From the NCBI GenBank assembly GCA_030150335.1, contig JASLGC010000161.1, forward strand, positions 1 through 12,167: DNA of 12,167 nucleotides, read 5' to 3'. This DNA is from Flavobacterium sp. Lineage in GTDB: Bacteria > Bacteroidota > Bacteroidia > Flavobacteriales > Flavobacteriaceae. The notes beneath the pieces were generated by a model. It saw only the letters and a program-made list of their open reading frames with translations, had not been told where the DNA came from and made no database searches. Position numbers and translations under genes: made by a program. Shown here one piece after another: positions 1 through 7,999 of this stretch. Within the stretch, counting starts at the first letter, position 1. Every line of letters starts with the position of its first letter.

Positions 1-195
1 AAATGGTAAATAAAAATTCGTAATTGTATTCTCGATAAACTCATCGTGAAGTTTTTGTAACTCCTCGTCTGAATTCCAATATTGCTCGATTAATTCAACT
101 ACATCTTCAGGGTTTGAAAAATACGTCTGAGCTATCCAATTGATTTTGTCACGTTTACTTAACTTAGAAAAACCATTAATATTACCTGCCTTCAT
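1..195 (-). CDS. class II (degradative-type) hydroxymethylglutaryl-CoA reductase, N-terminal fragment
   Basis: This is the 5' end of a gene reading leftward off the window; 65 codons from the ATG at 195-193 are visible and open to the edge. The peptide starts MKAGNINGFSKLSKRDKINW and ends at IENTITNFYLPF. The pattern F-x-x-LS near the start followed by a conserved IEN-(T/V)-I-x-x-F-x-LP block matches what I recall of the N-terminus of class II HMG-CoA reductases (Pseudomonas mevalonii type), where this stretch precedes the catalytic region. Proteins of this type interconvert HMG-CoA and mevalonate with NAD(P)H; in flavobacteria the family usually serves isoprenoid synthesis although it is labelled degradative. 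No active-site residue lies inside the visible part, so the assignment rests on N-terminal similarity only. The gene is transcribed divergently from the peptidase gene. A TATCTTTG box 18 nt before the ATG supports this start. Confidence 0.75.
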   Translation of the reverse strand, partial: MKAGNINGFSKLSKRDKINWIAQTYFSNPEDVVELIEQYWNSDEELQKLHDEFIENTITNFYLPF

Positions 196-212
196 AATTT
201 TTATTTAAGCTA

Positions 213-220
213 CAAAGATA
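213..220 (-). promoter_or_regulatory. candidate -7 promoter box for the HMG-CoA reductase gene
   Basis: Read on the minus strand the bases are TATCTTTG, an exact match to the Bacteroidota -7 consensus TAnnTTTG, placed 17 nt from the ATG at 195. No TTG is found at the usual 17-23 bp upstream spacing (the nearest lies 11 bp away), so the -33 element is weak or absent. The call is motif-based only. Confidence 0.45.
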
Positions 221-258
221 ACTCATTCTAACAAGGTTAAAAAAACTAAAAAATCAGC

Positions 259-280
259 AATTACACCTTTTTGTGTAATT
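259..280. repeat. inverted repeat in divergent intergenic region, possible operator
   Basis: Perfect 8-bp arms AATTACAC (259-266) and GTGTAATT (273-280) are separated by a 6-nt spacer. The repeat sits between the divergent HMG-CoA reductase and peptidase genes, upstream of both start codons. It is not followed by a T tract in either direction that would make it a convincing terminator. A dimeric regulator binding site is possible; the regulator is unknown. The rest of the 196-405 intergenic stretch shows no further gene. Confidence 0.4.
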
Positions 281-405
281 TATTATGACTTTCTTTGGCA
301 AAATTGCGTCAACAGAATTAAGCTTTTATTGTCTATTCCTAAAAATAAATTGGTGTAAATCATATTTTTTCATTAAAATTGGAAGTTTTTTCGATTAAAT
401 ATATA

Positions 406-2571
406 ATGAAACATCTTAAGATTACCCTGCTATTTTGCATTATTGCATCGCAATTTGGGTTTGCTCAAAAACAAATTGAACAAGAAGAAATTTGGAATGG
501 AAGTTTCAAAACCAAAGTGATGCAGTCCGTCAATGCAATGGAAAACTCAAACCAATACTCACGTATTGAAAGAGTTAACAAGGACAAGCAAGAAATTAAC
601 CTATATAGTTTTCAAACGCTTAAAAAGGTTAAAACTGTTTTCTCTACTAACACTTTTGAAAGCATTGAATCAATCGACAACTACGTTTTTGACCATAAAG
701 AACAACAATTGCTAATTGGAACTAATTCAACTCCAATTTACCGTCGTTCTGTTTTAGCGGATTATTATCTATTTAATCCATTAAAAAATACACTTGTCAA
801 AATTGCAGACCATAAAATATTAGAACCTACTTTTTCTAATGATGGTACTAAAATCGCTTATGCGTATAAAAACGACTTATTTGTTTACGATATTACTTCT
901 CAAACAACTAAACAGATAACAAATGATGGTGAGAAAAATCACGTTATCAATGGTATTTCTGATTGGGTTTATGAAGAAGAATTTAGCATCGTTCGCATGT
1001 TCGACTGGAACAAAGATGGCGACAAATTAGCGTATGTGAAATTTGACGAAACTGACGTTCCTGAATATTCAATGGATGTTTACGGAACTGGTTTATACCC
1101 TACTCAAGATAAATTCAAGTATCCTAAAGCTGGTGAAAAGAACTCTTTAGTTTCTATTCATATCTACGATTTAAAATCAAACGACACTTCTAAAGTTGAT
1201 TTGTCTGAATTCAACGATTTCTATATGCCGAGAATTAAATGGACAAATGACAATAACCTTTTAAGTGCTCAGGTTATCAACAGACACCAAAATGATTTAA
1301 AATTGTTCTTTATCGATGGTAAAACATTGAGTAAAAAACTAATCTTAAACGAAACAGATAAGGCGTATGTAGATGTAGCTACGGTAAATTTCTTACAAGA
1401 TAACAGCTTTGTTTGGCTAAGTGAACGCGATGGTTTCAACCATTTATACTACTACAACAAGGATGGTAAGCTAATCAACCAAGTAACTACAGGGAACTGG
1501 GAGGTAACTGACTATTACGGAATTGATACAAAAGCAAACAAGTTATTTTATCAATCTGTAGAACGTGGTTCTATCTACCGCGACATCTATTCTATTGACT
1601 TAAACGGAAAAAATAAAACAAGATTAACGGATAATATAGGTACTAACACTGCTGTGTTTAGTCCTAAGTTTGACTTGTTTATCAATATCTACTCTTCAAG
1701 TAAAAATGCTCCTAACTACACTTTAAATAGTTCTAAGAATGGTAAAGTTGTAAAGGAAATTTTAAATAATAAAGAGTTAGAACAAAAGCTAACTGCTTAC
1801 CAACTTCCTACAAAGGAGTTTATCCAAATTCCAACTGTAGATGGTTTACAATTGAACGCTTGGATGATGAAACCTGCTGATTTTGATGCAAACAAACAAT
1901 ATCCTGTTTTTATGTATCAATATAGCGGACCAGGTTCTCAACAAGTGGCTGACAAATGGTTTGACTCTAACGATTACTGGCATGCAATGCTAACTCAAAA
2001 GGGATACATTGTGGTAACTGTTGATGGTAGAGGAACTGGCTTCAGAGGGGCTGAGTTTAAAAAGACAACGCAATTACAATTGGGTAAATACGAAGTAGAA
2101 GACCAAATAATTGCTGCGAAGTATTTAGGTTCTCAAAGTTATGTTGACGCAAACAGAATCGGTATTTGGGGATGGAGCTATGGTGGTTTTATGTCATCTA
2201 ACTGCTTGCTTAAAGGAAATGACGTATTCAAAATGGCGATTGCTGTTGCCCCGGTTATCAACTGGAGATATTATGACAGCATCTACACAGAGAGATACAT
2301 GACTACTCCACAAGAAAACCCAACTGGGTATGATGATAACTCTCCTTTCACGCATGCTGACAAGCTTAAAGGACGCTATTTATTAATCCACGGTACTGCG
2401 GATGACAACGTACATGTACAAAATGCCATGGCTATGATTGAAACTTTAGTTCAGAAGAATAAAGATTTTGATTGGCTTATTTATCCAGATAGAAATCACG
2501 GGATTTATGGCGGCAACACAAGATTGCAACTTTTCACTAAAATGACAAACTTCATTTTAAACAATTTATAA
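406..2571 (+). CDS. dipeptidyl peptidase IV-like serine peptidase (family S9B), exported
   Basis: A prolyl-specific serine exopeptidase that would release N-terminal X-Pro (or X-Ala) dipeptides from peptides in the periplasm. The protein has 721 residues from the ATG at 406. That start is chosen over the in-frame TTG at 379 because it begins a clean signal peptide, MKHLKITLLFCIIASQFGFA, with likely cleavage before Gln21. A beta-propeller N-terminal domain (roughly 60-460) contains DWVYEEE, whose Glu191 and Glu192 correspond to the Glu pair that binds the substrate amino terminus in human DPP4. The C-terminal alpha/beta hydrolase domain (about 470-721) shows an oxyanion Tyr506 in YSGPGSQ, the nucleophile Ser591 in GWSYGG, Asp666 in HGTADDNVH and His698 in RNHG, so the triad is complete. 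YYDSIYTERYM is also conserved. The length fits the family. A prolyl tripeptidyl peptidase cannot be excluded by eye. The gene is followed after 53 bp by a peptide transporter with no terminator between, so it is probably in one operon with POT1 and POT2. Confidence 0.95.
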   Translation: MKHLKITLLFCIIASQFGFAQKQIEQEEIWNGSFKTKVMQSVNAMENSNQYSRIERVNKDKQEINLYSFQTLKKVKTVFSTNTFESIESIDNYVFDHKEQQLLIGTNSTPIYRRSVLADYYLFNPLKNTLVKIADHKILEPTFSNDGTKIAYAYKNDLFVYDITSQTTKQITNDGEKNHVINGISDWVYEEEFSIVRMFDWNKDGDKLAYVKFDETDVPEYSMDVYGTGLYPTQDKFKYPKAGEKNSLVSIHIYDLKSNDTSKVDLSEFNDFYMPRIKWTNDNNLLSAQVINRHQNDLKLFFIDGKTLSKKLILNETDKAYVDVATVNFLQDNSFVWLSERDGFNHLYYYNKDGKLINQVTTGNWEVTDYYGIDTKANKLFYQSVERGSIYRDIYSIDLNGKNKTRLTDNIGTNTAVFSPKFDLFINIYSSSKNAPNYTLNSSKNGKVVKEILNNKELEQKLTAYQLPTKEFIQIPTVDGLQLNAWMMKPADFDANKQYPVFMYQYSGPGSQQVADKWFDSNDYWHAMLTQKGYIVVTVDGRGTGFRGAEFKKTTQLQLGKYEVEDQIIAAKYLGSQSYVDANRIGIWGWSYGGFMSSNCLLKGNDVFKMAIAVAPVINWRYYDSIYTERYMTTPQENPTGYDDNSPFTHADKLKGRYLLIHGTADDNVHVQNAMAMIETLVQKNKDFDWLIYPDRNHGIYGGNTRLQLFTKMTNFILNNL

Positions 2572-2624
2572 CACCAAACGAATACGATAACGTACTAACT
2601 TAAAACAAACTAATAAAATTAAAA

Positions 2625-4391
2625 ATGGCAGCAGAAACAGCTACTAATTCAGACCTCTTTAAATCTAAGGTCCTTGGACATCCAGCAGGTCTATTCGTTC
2701 TATTCTTTACTGAAATGTGGGAACGATTCTCTTTCTACGGAATGAGAGTATTGTTAATTCAATTCTTGACTGCAAAAGTATTATTTGATGACCCATTCTC
2801 TGGTTGGGGATGGTCCGCAGAGCAAGCAGGTGCTTTATATGGTACTTATGCTATGTTGCTTTACCTTACTCCAATTCTTGGTGGAGTAATCGCTGATAAA
2901 TATATCGGGTCGCGTTGGGCAGTAATCATTGGTGCTATTGTAATGACAATAGGACACGCTGCAATGGGATTTGATGCTAAATTCATGTTCTTCATCGGAC
3001 TTGCTTGTTTAGTTATCGGTACAGGTTTCTTTAAACCGAATATGCCTTCTATGCTTGGTGAGATGTACAAATATCTACCTGAGAAAAAAGATGCGGCATA
3101 CACTATCTTCTACATGGGAGTAAACTCAGGAGCTTTCTTCGGTATGATGCTTTGTGGATACATTGCAGAAACACAAGGATGGCACTATGGATTTACTTTA
3201 GCGGGAATCTTCATGTTCTTAGGAACAGTACAATTCTGGTTAGCTAAACCATTATTTGGAAATGTAGGAGAGCTTAAAAAAGTAGATACATCAATTCAAA
3301 AAACACCGGAAGAAATTGAAGAAGAGAAAGAAACTAAAAACCCTTACACTTTAGTTGACTATATCTTAATTGCTTTTGTTTCTATCGTTGGTTTATTATA
3401 CGCATTCAACGACCCATTATCTAAAAATGGTGTTTATGATATGTTCGAATTCATCGATACACCGGTGTTAAGAGGACAAAATATAATGGCAATCGTAGCT
3501 TTAGTTGCGTTTTTATACTTAGTTATCTCGAGAATTTTGCGTTATGGTAAGATTATTAGAGATAGAATGGTTGCTGTAATCTTGTTAGCTTTCTTCTTAA
3601 TGTTCTTCTTTATGAGCTTTGAACAAGGGGCTACTTCTCTTGTTTTAGTTGCGAGAGATTATGTTGACAGGTCGCTTGAAGGAACATCACTTTTGATTTT
3701 TAATATCGTAAATACATGTTTAACAATTATTCCTTTAGTTATCATTACTGGGGTATTAATTATGTTAGCAAAAGCAACTTGGAAAAAAATTGCGTTATCT
3801 AACTTAATGTTATTCATCTGTTTTGCTGGAATTTGGGCAGCGGCTATTTGGATGTTATCAAATGAATTTGCAAAAGAAGCATCAGAAATAACTGTTTCTT
3901 GGTTCTCTATTTTGAACTCATTCTTCATTATTTCTTTAGCTTCTTCAGTATCTAAATTATGGGATTCTAAATACAATCCATCAGCTGCGTTTAAATACGG
4001 AATTGGATTATTATTAGTAGCTGTAGGATTCTTAATTCTTGGTTTAGGTTCAATGGGAGGAGCAGAAGGCGTAAAAATGTCGATGATATTTCTAATATTA
4101 ACATACTTATTCCATACCTTAGGAGAATTATTTATCTCGCCAGTTGGACTATCTTATGTGTCTAAACTTGTACCAGGAAAAATGCTTGCATTTATGTTTG
4201 GAATGTGGTATTTGGCCCTTGCAATTGCACAGAAATTTGCTGCAATCTTAGGGGGACAAATTGAGGTTATTAAAGAGTCTTATTCTTTAAGTCACTTCTT
4301 TTTCTTATTCACATTAATCCCTGCAGCAGCTGGAATATTGGTAATGTTGATAAATCCTATATTGAAAAAATTCATGCATGGTATCCGTTAG
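2625..4391 (+). CDS. POT/PTR2 family peptide:H+ symporter (POT1), extended form
   Basis: A 588-residue inner-membrane transporter expected to import di- and tripeptides with protons. Family hallmarks are visible: ExxER in TM1 (Glu30, Glu33, Arg34), the GGVIADKYIG loop after TM2, GTGFFKPN with Lys137 in TM4, FYMGVNSGAFFG in TM5, and FEQGATSL with Glu333 in TM7. The late ELFISPVGLS block is also present. The linker after TM6 is charged and Glu-rich (about 213-240), followed by the two extra helices (HA/HB) usual in bacterial POTs. Compared with POT2, residues about 352-424 are inserted between canonical TM7 and TM8 and contain two more hydrophobic segments (about 355-383 and 390-411), which suggests 16 helices. 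The closest relative in the window is POT4, sharing the N-terminal block from KVLGHPAG onward. It lies 53 bp after the peptidase and 39 bp before POT2. The substrate range is inferred from the family and context. Confidence 0.93.
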   Translation: MAAETATNSDLFKSKVLGHPAGLFVLFFTEMWERFSFYGMRVLLIQFLTAKVLFDDPFSGWGWSAEQAGALYGTYAMLLYLTPILGGVIADKYIGSRWAVIIGAIVMTIGHAAMGFDAKFMFFIGLACLVIGTGFFKPNMPSMLGEMYKYLPEKKDAAYTIFYMGVNSGAFFGMMLCGYIAETQGWHYGFTLAGIFMFLGTVQFWLAKPLFGNVGELKKVDTSIQKTPEEIEEEKETKNPYTLVDYILIAFVSIVGLLYAFNDPLSKNGVYDMFEFIDTPVLRGQNIMAIVALVAFLYLVISRILRYGKIIRDRMVAVILLAFFLMFFFMSFEQGATSLVLVARDYVDRSLEGTSLLIFNIVNTCLTIIPLVIITGVLIMLAKATWKKIALSNLMLFICFAGIWAAAIWMLSNEFAKEASEITVSWFSILNSFFIISLASSVSKLWDSKYNPSAAFKYGIGLLLVAVGFLILGLGSMGGAEGVKMSMIFLILTYLFHTLGELFISPVGLSYVSKLVPGKMLAFMFGMWYLALAIAQKFAAILGGQIEVIKESYSLSHFFFLFTLIPAAAGILVMLINPILKKFMHGIR

Positions 4392-4402
4392 GTACCGTGC
4401 AT
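4374..4402 (+). other. intercistronic hairpin overlapping the POT1 stop codon
   Basis: Arms ATGCATGGTA (4374-4383) and TACCGTGCAT (4393-4402) pair over 10 bp with a single G-U. The 9-nt loop contains the TAG stop (4389-4391) and a possible further CC/GG pairing. No T tract follows, so it does not look like an intrinsic terminator. It may shape mRNA stability, processing or POT2 translation, whose ATG is 28 nt downstream. This is a structure by inspection only. Confidence 0.5.
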
Positions 4403-4430
4403 TACACGATAATAAAAATTATTAATTAAA

Positions 4431-5957
4431 ATGAGTCAGACACAGACATTAGAAGAGATTCAGAATTTTTCGGGGAAATACCCGAAACAAATCTGGAGTT
4501 TATTCTTCTCTGAAATGTGGGAACGTTTCAGTTTCTACGGAATGAGAGGAATGTTGGTATTCTTTATGATTGACCAACTTAACTTTGCGGAAGCACAAGC
4601 AAATTTACAATACGGAGCAACTCAAGCTTTCGTATACGCATTCACTTTCTTAGGTGGTATTTTTGCAGATAAAATCTTAGGTTTCCGAAAATCTTTATTC
4701 TGGGGTGGCTCCATGATGATTGTAGGTAGTTTAATCTTAGCGTACGAACCGCATACTTATTTCTTTACTGGTATTGCCTTTACAGTAATTGGTACTGGTT
4801 TCTTTAAACCAAATATCTCTACAATGGTAGGATACCTTTACAAAAGTGGGGATTCACGTACAGATGCTGGTTTCTCATTGTTTTATGCAGGGATTAATAT
4901 GGGGGCTCTTATCGGTGGATACTTATGTATCGCAATTGGTAAAGGACACATATTCGAAAACACTATCGACCAAGCACACCGTTGGAATGTTGCTTTTGGT
5001 TTAGCGGCTTTCGTAATGCTTATCAGTTTAATCAACTTTACATTTACAAAAAGACACTTAGGACCAATCGGTCTTCAGCCAACTGAAATAGCTGCTGACG
5101 GTACTGAGAAAAAAATGGCTCTTTGGAAAGAAATCCTTACGTATGTAGGTACTTTCGCAATGATTCCATTGATTATATTAATGATTGATAACACAGCTTA
5201 TACTGATTATTTCATGATGACTGTGGGACCATTAGCTTTGATTTACTTGTTTTACGAGATGTCTAAGTTAAATTCTTCTGAGCGTAAAAAGATTGTCGCT
5301 GCTTTAATCTTCATCGTTTTCTCTATCCTTTTCTTTGGTATTTATGAGCAAGCGGGAGGATCATTAAGCATCTTTGCTGCGAAGAACTTAAACTCTGACC
5401 TTTTGGGAATGCACTTAGACCCTAATGGTGTAAACAACTCTGGGGGTGCTTTCTTTATCATTTTCATTGCTCCTGTATTGGGATTATTGTGGATTTGGTT
5501 AGCTAAAAAAGGTATTGAGCCAAATACAATTATAAAATTCGGTTTAGGTTTTGTTCTGTTAGGAGCTGGATACTATGCCTTATTTGCAACAAGATTATTT
5601 GCGGACTTACAAGGAATGACTTCTTTAGACTTCTTTACTTTCGCTTTATTAATAATCACATTAGGAGAACTTTGTTTGTCCCCTATCGGACTTTCAATTA
5701 TGACTAAATTAGCAACTCCTAACTTACAAGGAATGATGATGGGGCTTTGGTTCTTAGCAAGTGCGTATGGACAATATGTAGCTGGTATTATCGGAGCTGG
5801 TATGTCAACTACAGATACTGAAAATGCATCTAACTATGACGCATTGATTTCTTATACTGACGGATACAAAGATTTAGGTCTTTACGCAGTTGTAGCTGGT
5901 ATCATATTAATGGCATTATCTCCTTTTATTAAAAAATTAATGCAAGACGTAAGATAA
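4431..5957 (+). CDS. POT/PTR2 family peptide:H+ symporter (POT2), canonical form
   Basis: A 508-residue inner-membrane di/tripeptide:proton symporter with the classical bacterial POT layout. ExxER in TM1 is Glu28, Glu31, Arg32. GGIFADKILG follows TM2. GTGFFKPN in TM4 places the conserved Lys at 126. FYAGINMGALIGG marks TM5. TM7 carries Glu306 in YEQAGGSL, and the C-terminal half has GELCLSPIGLS and GLWFLAS. Two extra helices between the six-helix halves (about 231-252 and 259-280) give about 14 helices in total. The loop between TM7 and TM8 is short (about 20 residues), unlike POT1 and POT4. All residues tied to proton coupling and peptide binding in structurally studied POTs appear present, so it is probably functional. 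It is the last gene of the putative peptidase-POT1-POT2 operon and is followed 22 bp later by a strong terminator hairpin. Confidence 0.94.
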   Translation: MSQTQTLEEIQNFSGKYPKQIWSLFFSEMWERFSFYGMRGMLVFFMIDQLNFAEAQANLQYGATQAFVYAFTFLGGIFADKILGFRKSLFWGGSMMIVGSLILAYEPHTYFFTGIAFTVIGTGFFKPNISTMVGYLYKSGDSRTDAGFSLFYAGINMGALIGGYLCIAIGKGHIFENTIDQAHRWNVAFGLAAFVMLISLINFTFTKRHLGPIGLQPTEIAADGTEKKMALWKEILTYVGTFAMIPLIILMIDNTAYTDYFMMTVGPLALIYLFYEMSKLNSSERKKIVAALIFIVFSILFFGIYEQAGGSLSIFAAKNLNSDLLGMHLDPNGVNNSGGAFFIIFIAPVLGLLWIWLAKKGIEPNTIIKFGLGFVLLGAGYYALFATRLFADLQGMTSLDFFTFALLIITLGELCLSPIGLSIMTKLATPNLQGMMMGLWFLASAYGQYVAGIIGAGMSTTDTENASNYDALISYTDGYKDLGLYAVVAGIILMALSPFIKKLMQDVR

Positions 5958-5979
5958 TTACATCAACTCATTATAACAT

Positions 5980-6011
5980 AAAGCGTCTTAGGTAACTAAG
6001 GCGCTTTTTTT
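5980..6011 (+). terminator. intrinsic terminator after POT2
   Basis: A 12-bp stem (5980-5991 with 5996-6007, one G-U pair) closes on a GTAA loop. Its GC-rich part GCGYCTTAG is followed by a run of seven T ending at 6011. It would end the peptidase-POT1-POT2 transcript. A weak TATTTTTT box at 6036-6043, downstream of the hairpin, could serve the next gene, but the match to the Bacteroidota -7 consensus is imperfect. Confidence 0.85.
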
Positions 6012-6111
6012 GTTTAGGATGATTGTTTCAATAAATATTTTTTCTCTTATTCATTGCTAAATAAAATATACAGCTTAACTTACCTTCCTAAATATAAATC
6101 ACCCTATTACC

Positions 6112-7749
6112 ATGTCACAGAATAATAAATCATTTGGACAAACTTTAACCTCATTTAATAAAAACTTCTGGATAGCCAGCTTTATGGAGCTGATGGAACG
6201 CTGGGCATGGTATGGTATCTACACTTTGTTAGGTCTGTACTTAGTAGGCTCAACCGATACTGGAGGTCTGGGGTTTGACCACATACAAAAAGGTAGTATC
6301 ATGGGGGGCATAGTAGGAATATTATACTTCTTACCTCTATTCTTTGGAGTTATCGCTGACCGTATTGGTTATAAATTATCCCTTACTATATCCTTTATCA
6401 TTATGATTGCTGGATACTACTTATTAGGAGAGGTAACCGCTTTTAATAGTGTGTATGCCGTATTCTTGTTAGTCGCGATTGGAGCTGCTTTTTTTAAACC
6501 AGTAGCCTCTGCTATTATAGCTCGTAACACGGATGGGACTACAGGTACACTTGGTTTCGGTATCTTTTATATGATGGTAAATATTGGAGGTTTTATCGGA
6601 CCTGCTATGTCATCAGGTTTACGTACAACTTATGGTTGGAAAATCATTTTTATACAAGCTGCTATCGTAATAGCTATAAACTTAGTAGTGCTACTTATAT
6701 TCTATAAAGAGCCGAAAGTAGAAAAACCAAAAGAGTCTATTGGTAAAGCTATCAAAGAATCTGTTTTAGGAATATTTGAAGCATTAAAAGATGTGCGTTT
6801 AGGAATCCTATTATTATTAATGATTGGGTTCTGGACTATGTTTAATCAGCTATTTAATACATTGCCTAACTTTATTGAAGACTGGGTAAACTCTTCTTCA
6901 TTGAGTACTTGGATAAATGAGAATGTGTCGTTTTTAGGGCCTTTGTTAACACAAGATGGACAAGTAAAACCAGAGTGGTTTACGAATATTGACTCTTTGA
7001 TGATTATCTTATGTCAGGTTTCAATTTCGTACTTTGTTACTAAAATGCGCCACATCAATGCTGTAATTAGAGGAGCTGTAATAGCAAGTATTGGTGTTGG
7101 ATTGACTTTCTACACACATAATCCTGTATTTACAATCATAGGGACAATGATTTTCTCAATCGGGGAAATGATGTCAAGTCCTACGGTTTCTTCTTTTATT
7201 GCGTTAATTACTCCAAAAGGAAAGGAAGGTCTTTACCAAGGTACATACTTCTTACCAGTAGCGGCAAGTTATTTTGTTACTAAATATATATCTGGAGATT
7301 TATACCAAGCTTGGTCAGACAAATTATCATTATTAAAAACAGAGATGACTACTCGTGACATAACAATGCCTGAGGTAGTAAGTCATGAGCAATTCATAGA
7401 ACAAGGTTCTAAAACTTTAAATATGTCGCTTTCTGCTTTTGAAAAACAATTTAATCTGAAAGCGGATTCAGTAGATTGGACAGTTGTTAAACAATCATTT
7501 ATAGACTTCGCTACATCAAAGAATATAGATATTAGTCAAGTACACTTCCCTTTCTCTAAGAATGAGTATTTTACTTTAGCAGAACAGAAGTTAGGTATGT
7601 CACACTGGGAAATGGTAGATATGCTATGGAGTACATACAATCCTAATAAGATATGGTACGTTGTATGTGGTATAGGAATCTTTTCTGTTATTACTTTGGT
7701 AATTTATGACAGATTAGTTATTCGCCCTTTAGAAAACAAGAAAGCATAA
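6112..7749 (+). CDS. divergent POT-like MFS transporter (POT3) with large C-terminal-half insert
   Basis: A 545-residue major facilitator protein related to the peptide transporters but clearly divergent. TM1 keeps ExxER (Glu26, Glu29, Arg30) followed by WAWYGIY. The loop after TM2 is GVIADRIGYK. TM4 has FFKP with Lys129, but the next residue is Val instead of the Asn seen in the other three. TM5 has FYMMVNIGGFIGP. There is no HA/HB helix pair: a charged linker (about 199-227) leads straight to TM7. TM7 reads FNQLFN, with Asn245 where the others have Glu. GEMMSSP marks TM10. Residues about 399-511 form a long polar, probably helical insert between TM11 and the final helix (about 513-533), predicted to be periplasmic. 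The gene stands alone between two terminators. Peptide transport is plausible from the context, but coupling or substrate may differ from the others. Confidence 0.85.
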   Translation: MSQNNKSFGQTLTSFNKNFWIASFMELMERWAWYGIYTLLGLYLVGSTDTGGLGFDHIQKGSIMGGIVGILYFLPLFFGVIADRIGYKLSLTISFIIMIAGYYLLGEVTAFNSVYAVFLLVAIGAAFFKPVASAIIARNTDGTTGTLGFGIFYMMVNIGGFIGPAMSSGLRTTYGWKIIFIQAAIVIAINLVVLLIFYKEPKVEKPKESIGKAIKESVLGIFEALKDVRLGILLLLMIGFWTMFNQLFNTLPNFIEDWVNSSSLSTWINENVSFLGPLLTQDGQVKPEWFTNIDSLMIILCQVSISYFVTKMRHINAVIRGAVIASIGVGLTFYTHNPVFTIIGTMIFSIGEMMSSPTVSSFIALITPKGKEGLYQGTYFLPVAASYFVTKYISGDLYQAWSDKLSLLKTEMTTRDITMPEVVSHEQFIEQGSKTLNMSLSAFEKQFNLKADSVDWTVVKQSFIDFATSKNIDISQVHFPFSKNEYFTLAEQKLGMSHWEMVDMLWSTYNPNKIWYVVCGIGIFSVITLVIYDRLVIRPLENKKA

Positions 7750-7776
7750 TTAGAAATAAATTATAGATAATAATCT

Positions 7777-7810
7777 AAAGCACCATAGACAAGTCTATGG
7801 TGCTTTTTTT
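7777..7810 (+). terminator. intrinsic terminator after POT3
   Basis: A perfect 14-nt inverted repeat (7777-7790 with 7793-7806) is built around ACCATAGAC/GTCTATGGT. The innermost pair probably opens to give a 4-nt loop. It is followed by seven T. It lies 27 bp after the POT3 stop codon and isolates POT3 from POT4. Confidence 0.88.
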
Positions 7811-7888
7811 GTTAATTTACTACTTTATAGAAACGGCATTAATTAGATTATATACAATAAATCCACAAAAAACATCTGACATCCTATA

Positions 7889-7896
7889 TATTTTTG
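7889..7896 (+). promoter_or_regulatory. candidate -7 promoter box for POT4-thioredoxin operon
   Basis: TATTTTTG matches the Bacteroidota -7 consensus TAnnTTTG and lies in the 250-bp gap after the POT3 terminator, 103 nt before the POT4 ATG. No TTG is present at the expected -33 spacing, which lowers confidence. A tract of nine T (7900-7908) follows closely. The rest of the 7811-7999 gap is AT-rich and shows no gene. Confidence 0.35.
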
Positions 7897-7999
7897 GTAT
7901 TTTTTTTTGAGAAGAATTATTTATGAGTTTATTTTATTACTTTTAACGCTTGTCTGAACACGGCATTATCAAATTAACAACCAAAAACTATAATAAGCT

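Noticed and set aside
379..405. In-frame TTG start extending the peptidase by nine residues
   Set aside because: The ATG at 406 starts a textbook signal peptide; the extension would place extra residues before it and has no supporting ribosome-binding signal.
3659..3976. Minus-strand open frame of 105 codons inside POT1
   Set aside because: It is antisense to a well-conserved transmembrane region and its peptide shows no recognisable feature; a shadow frame.
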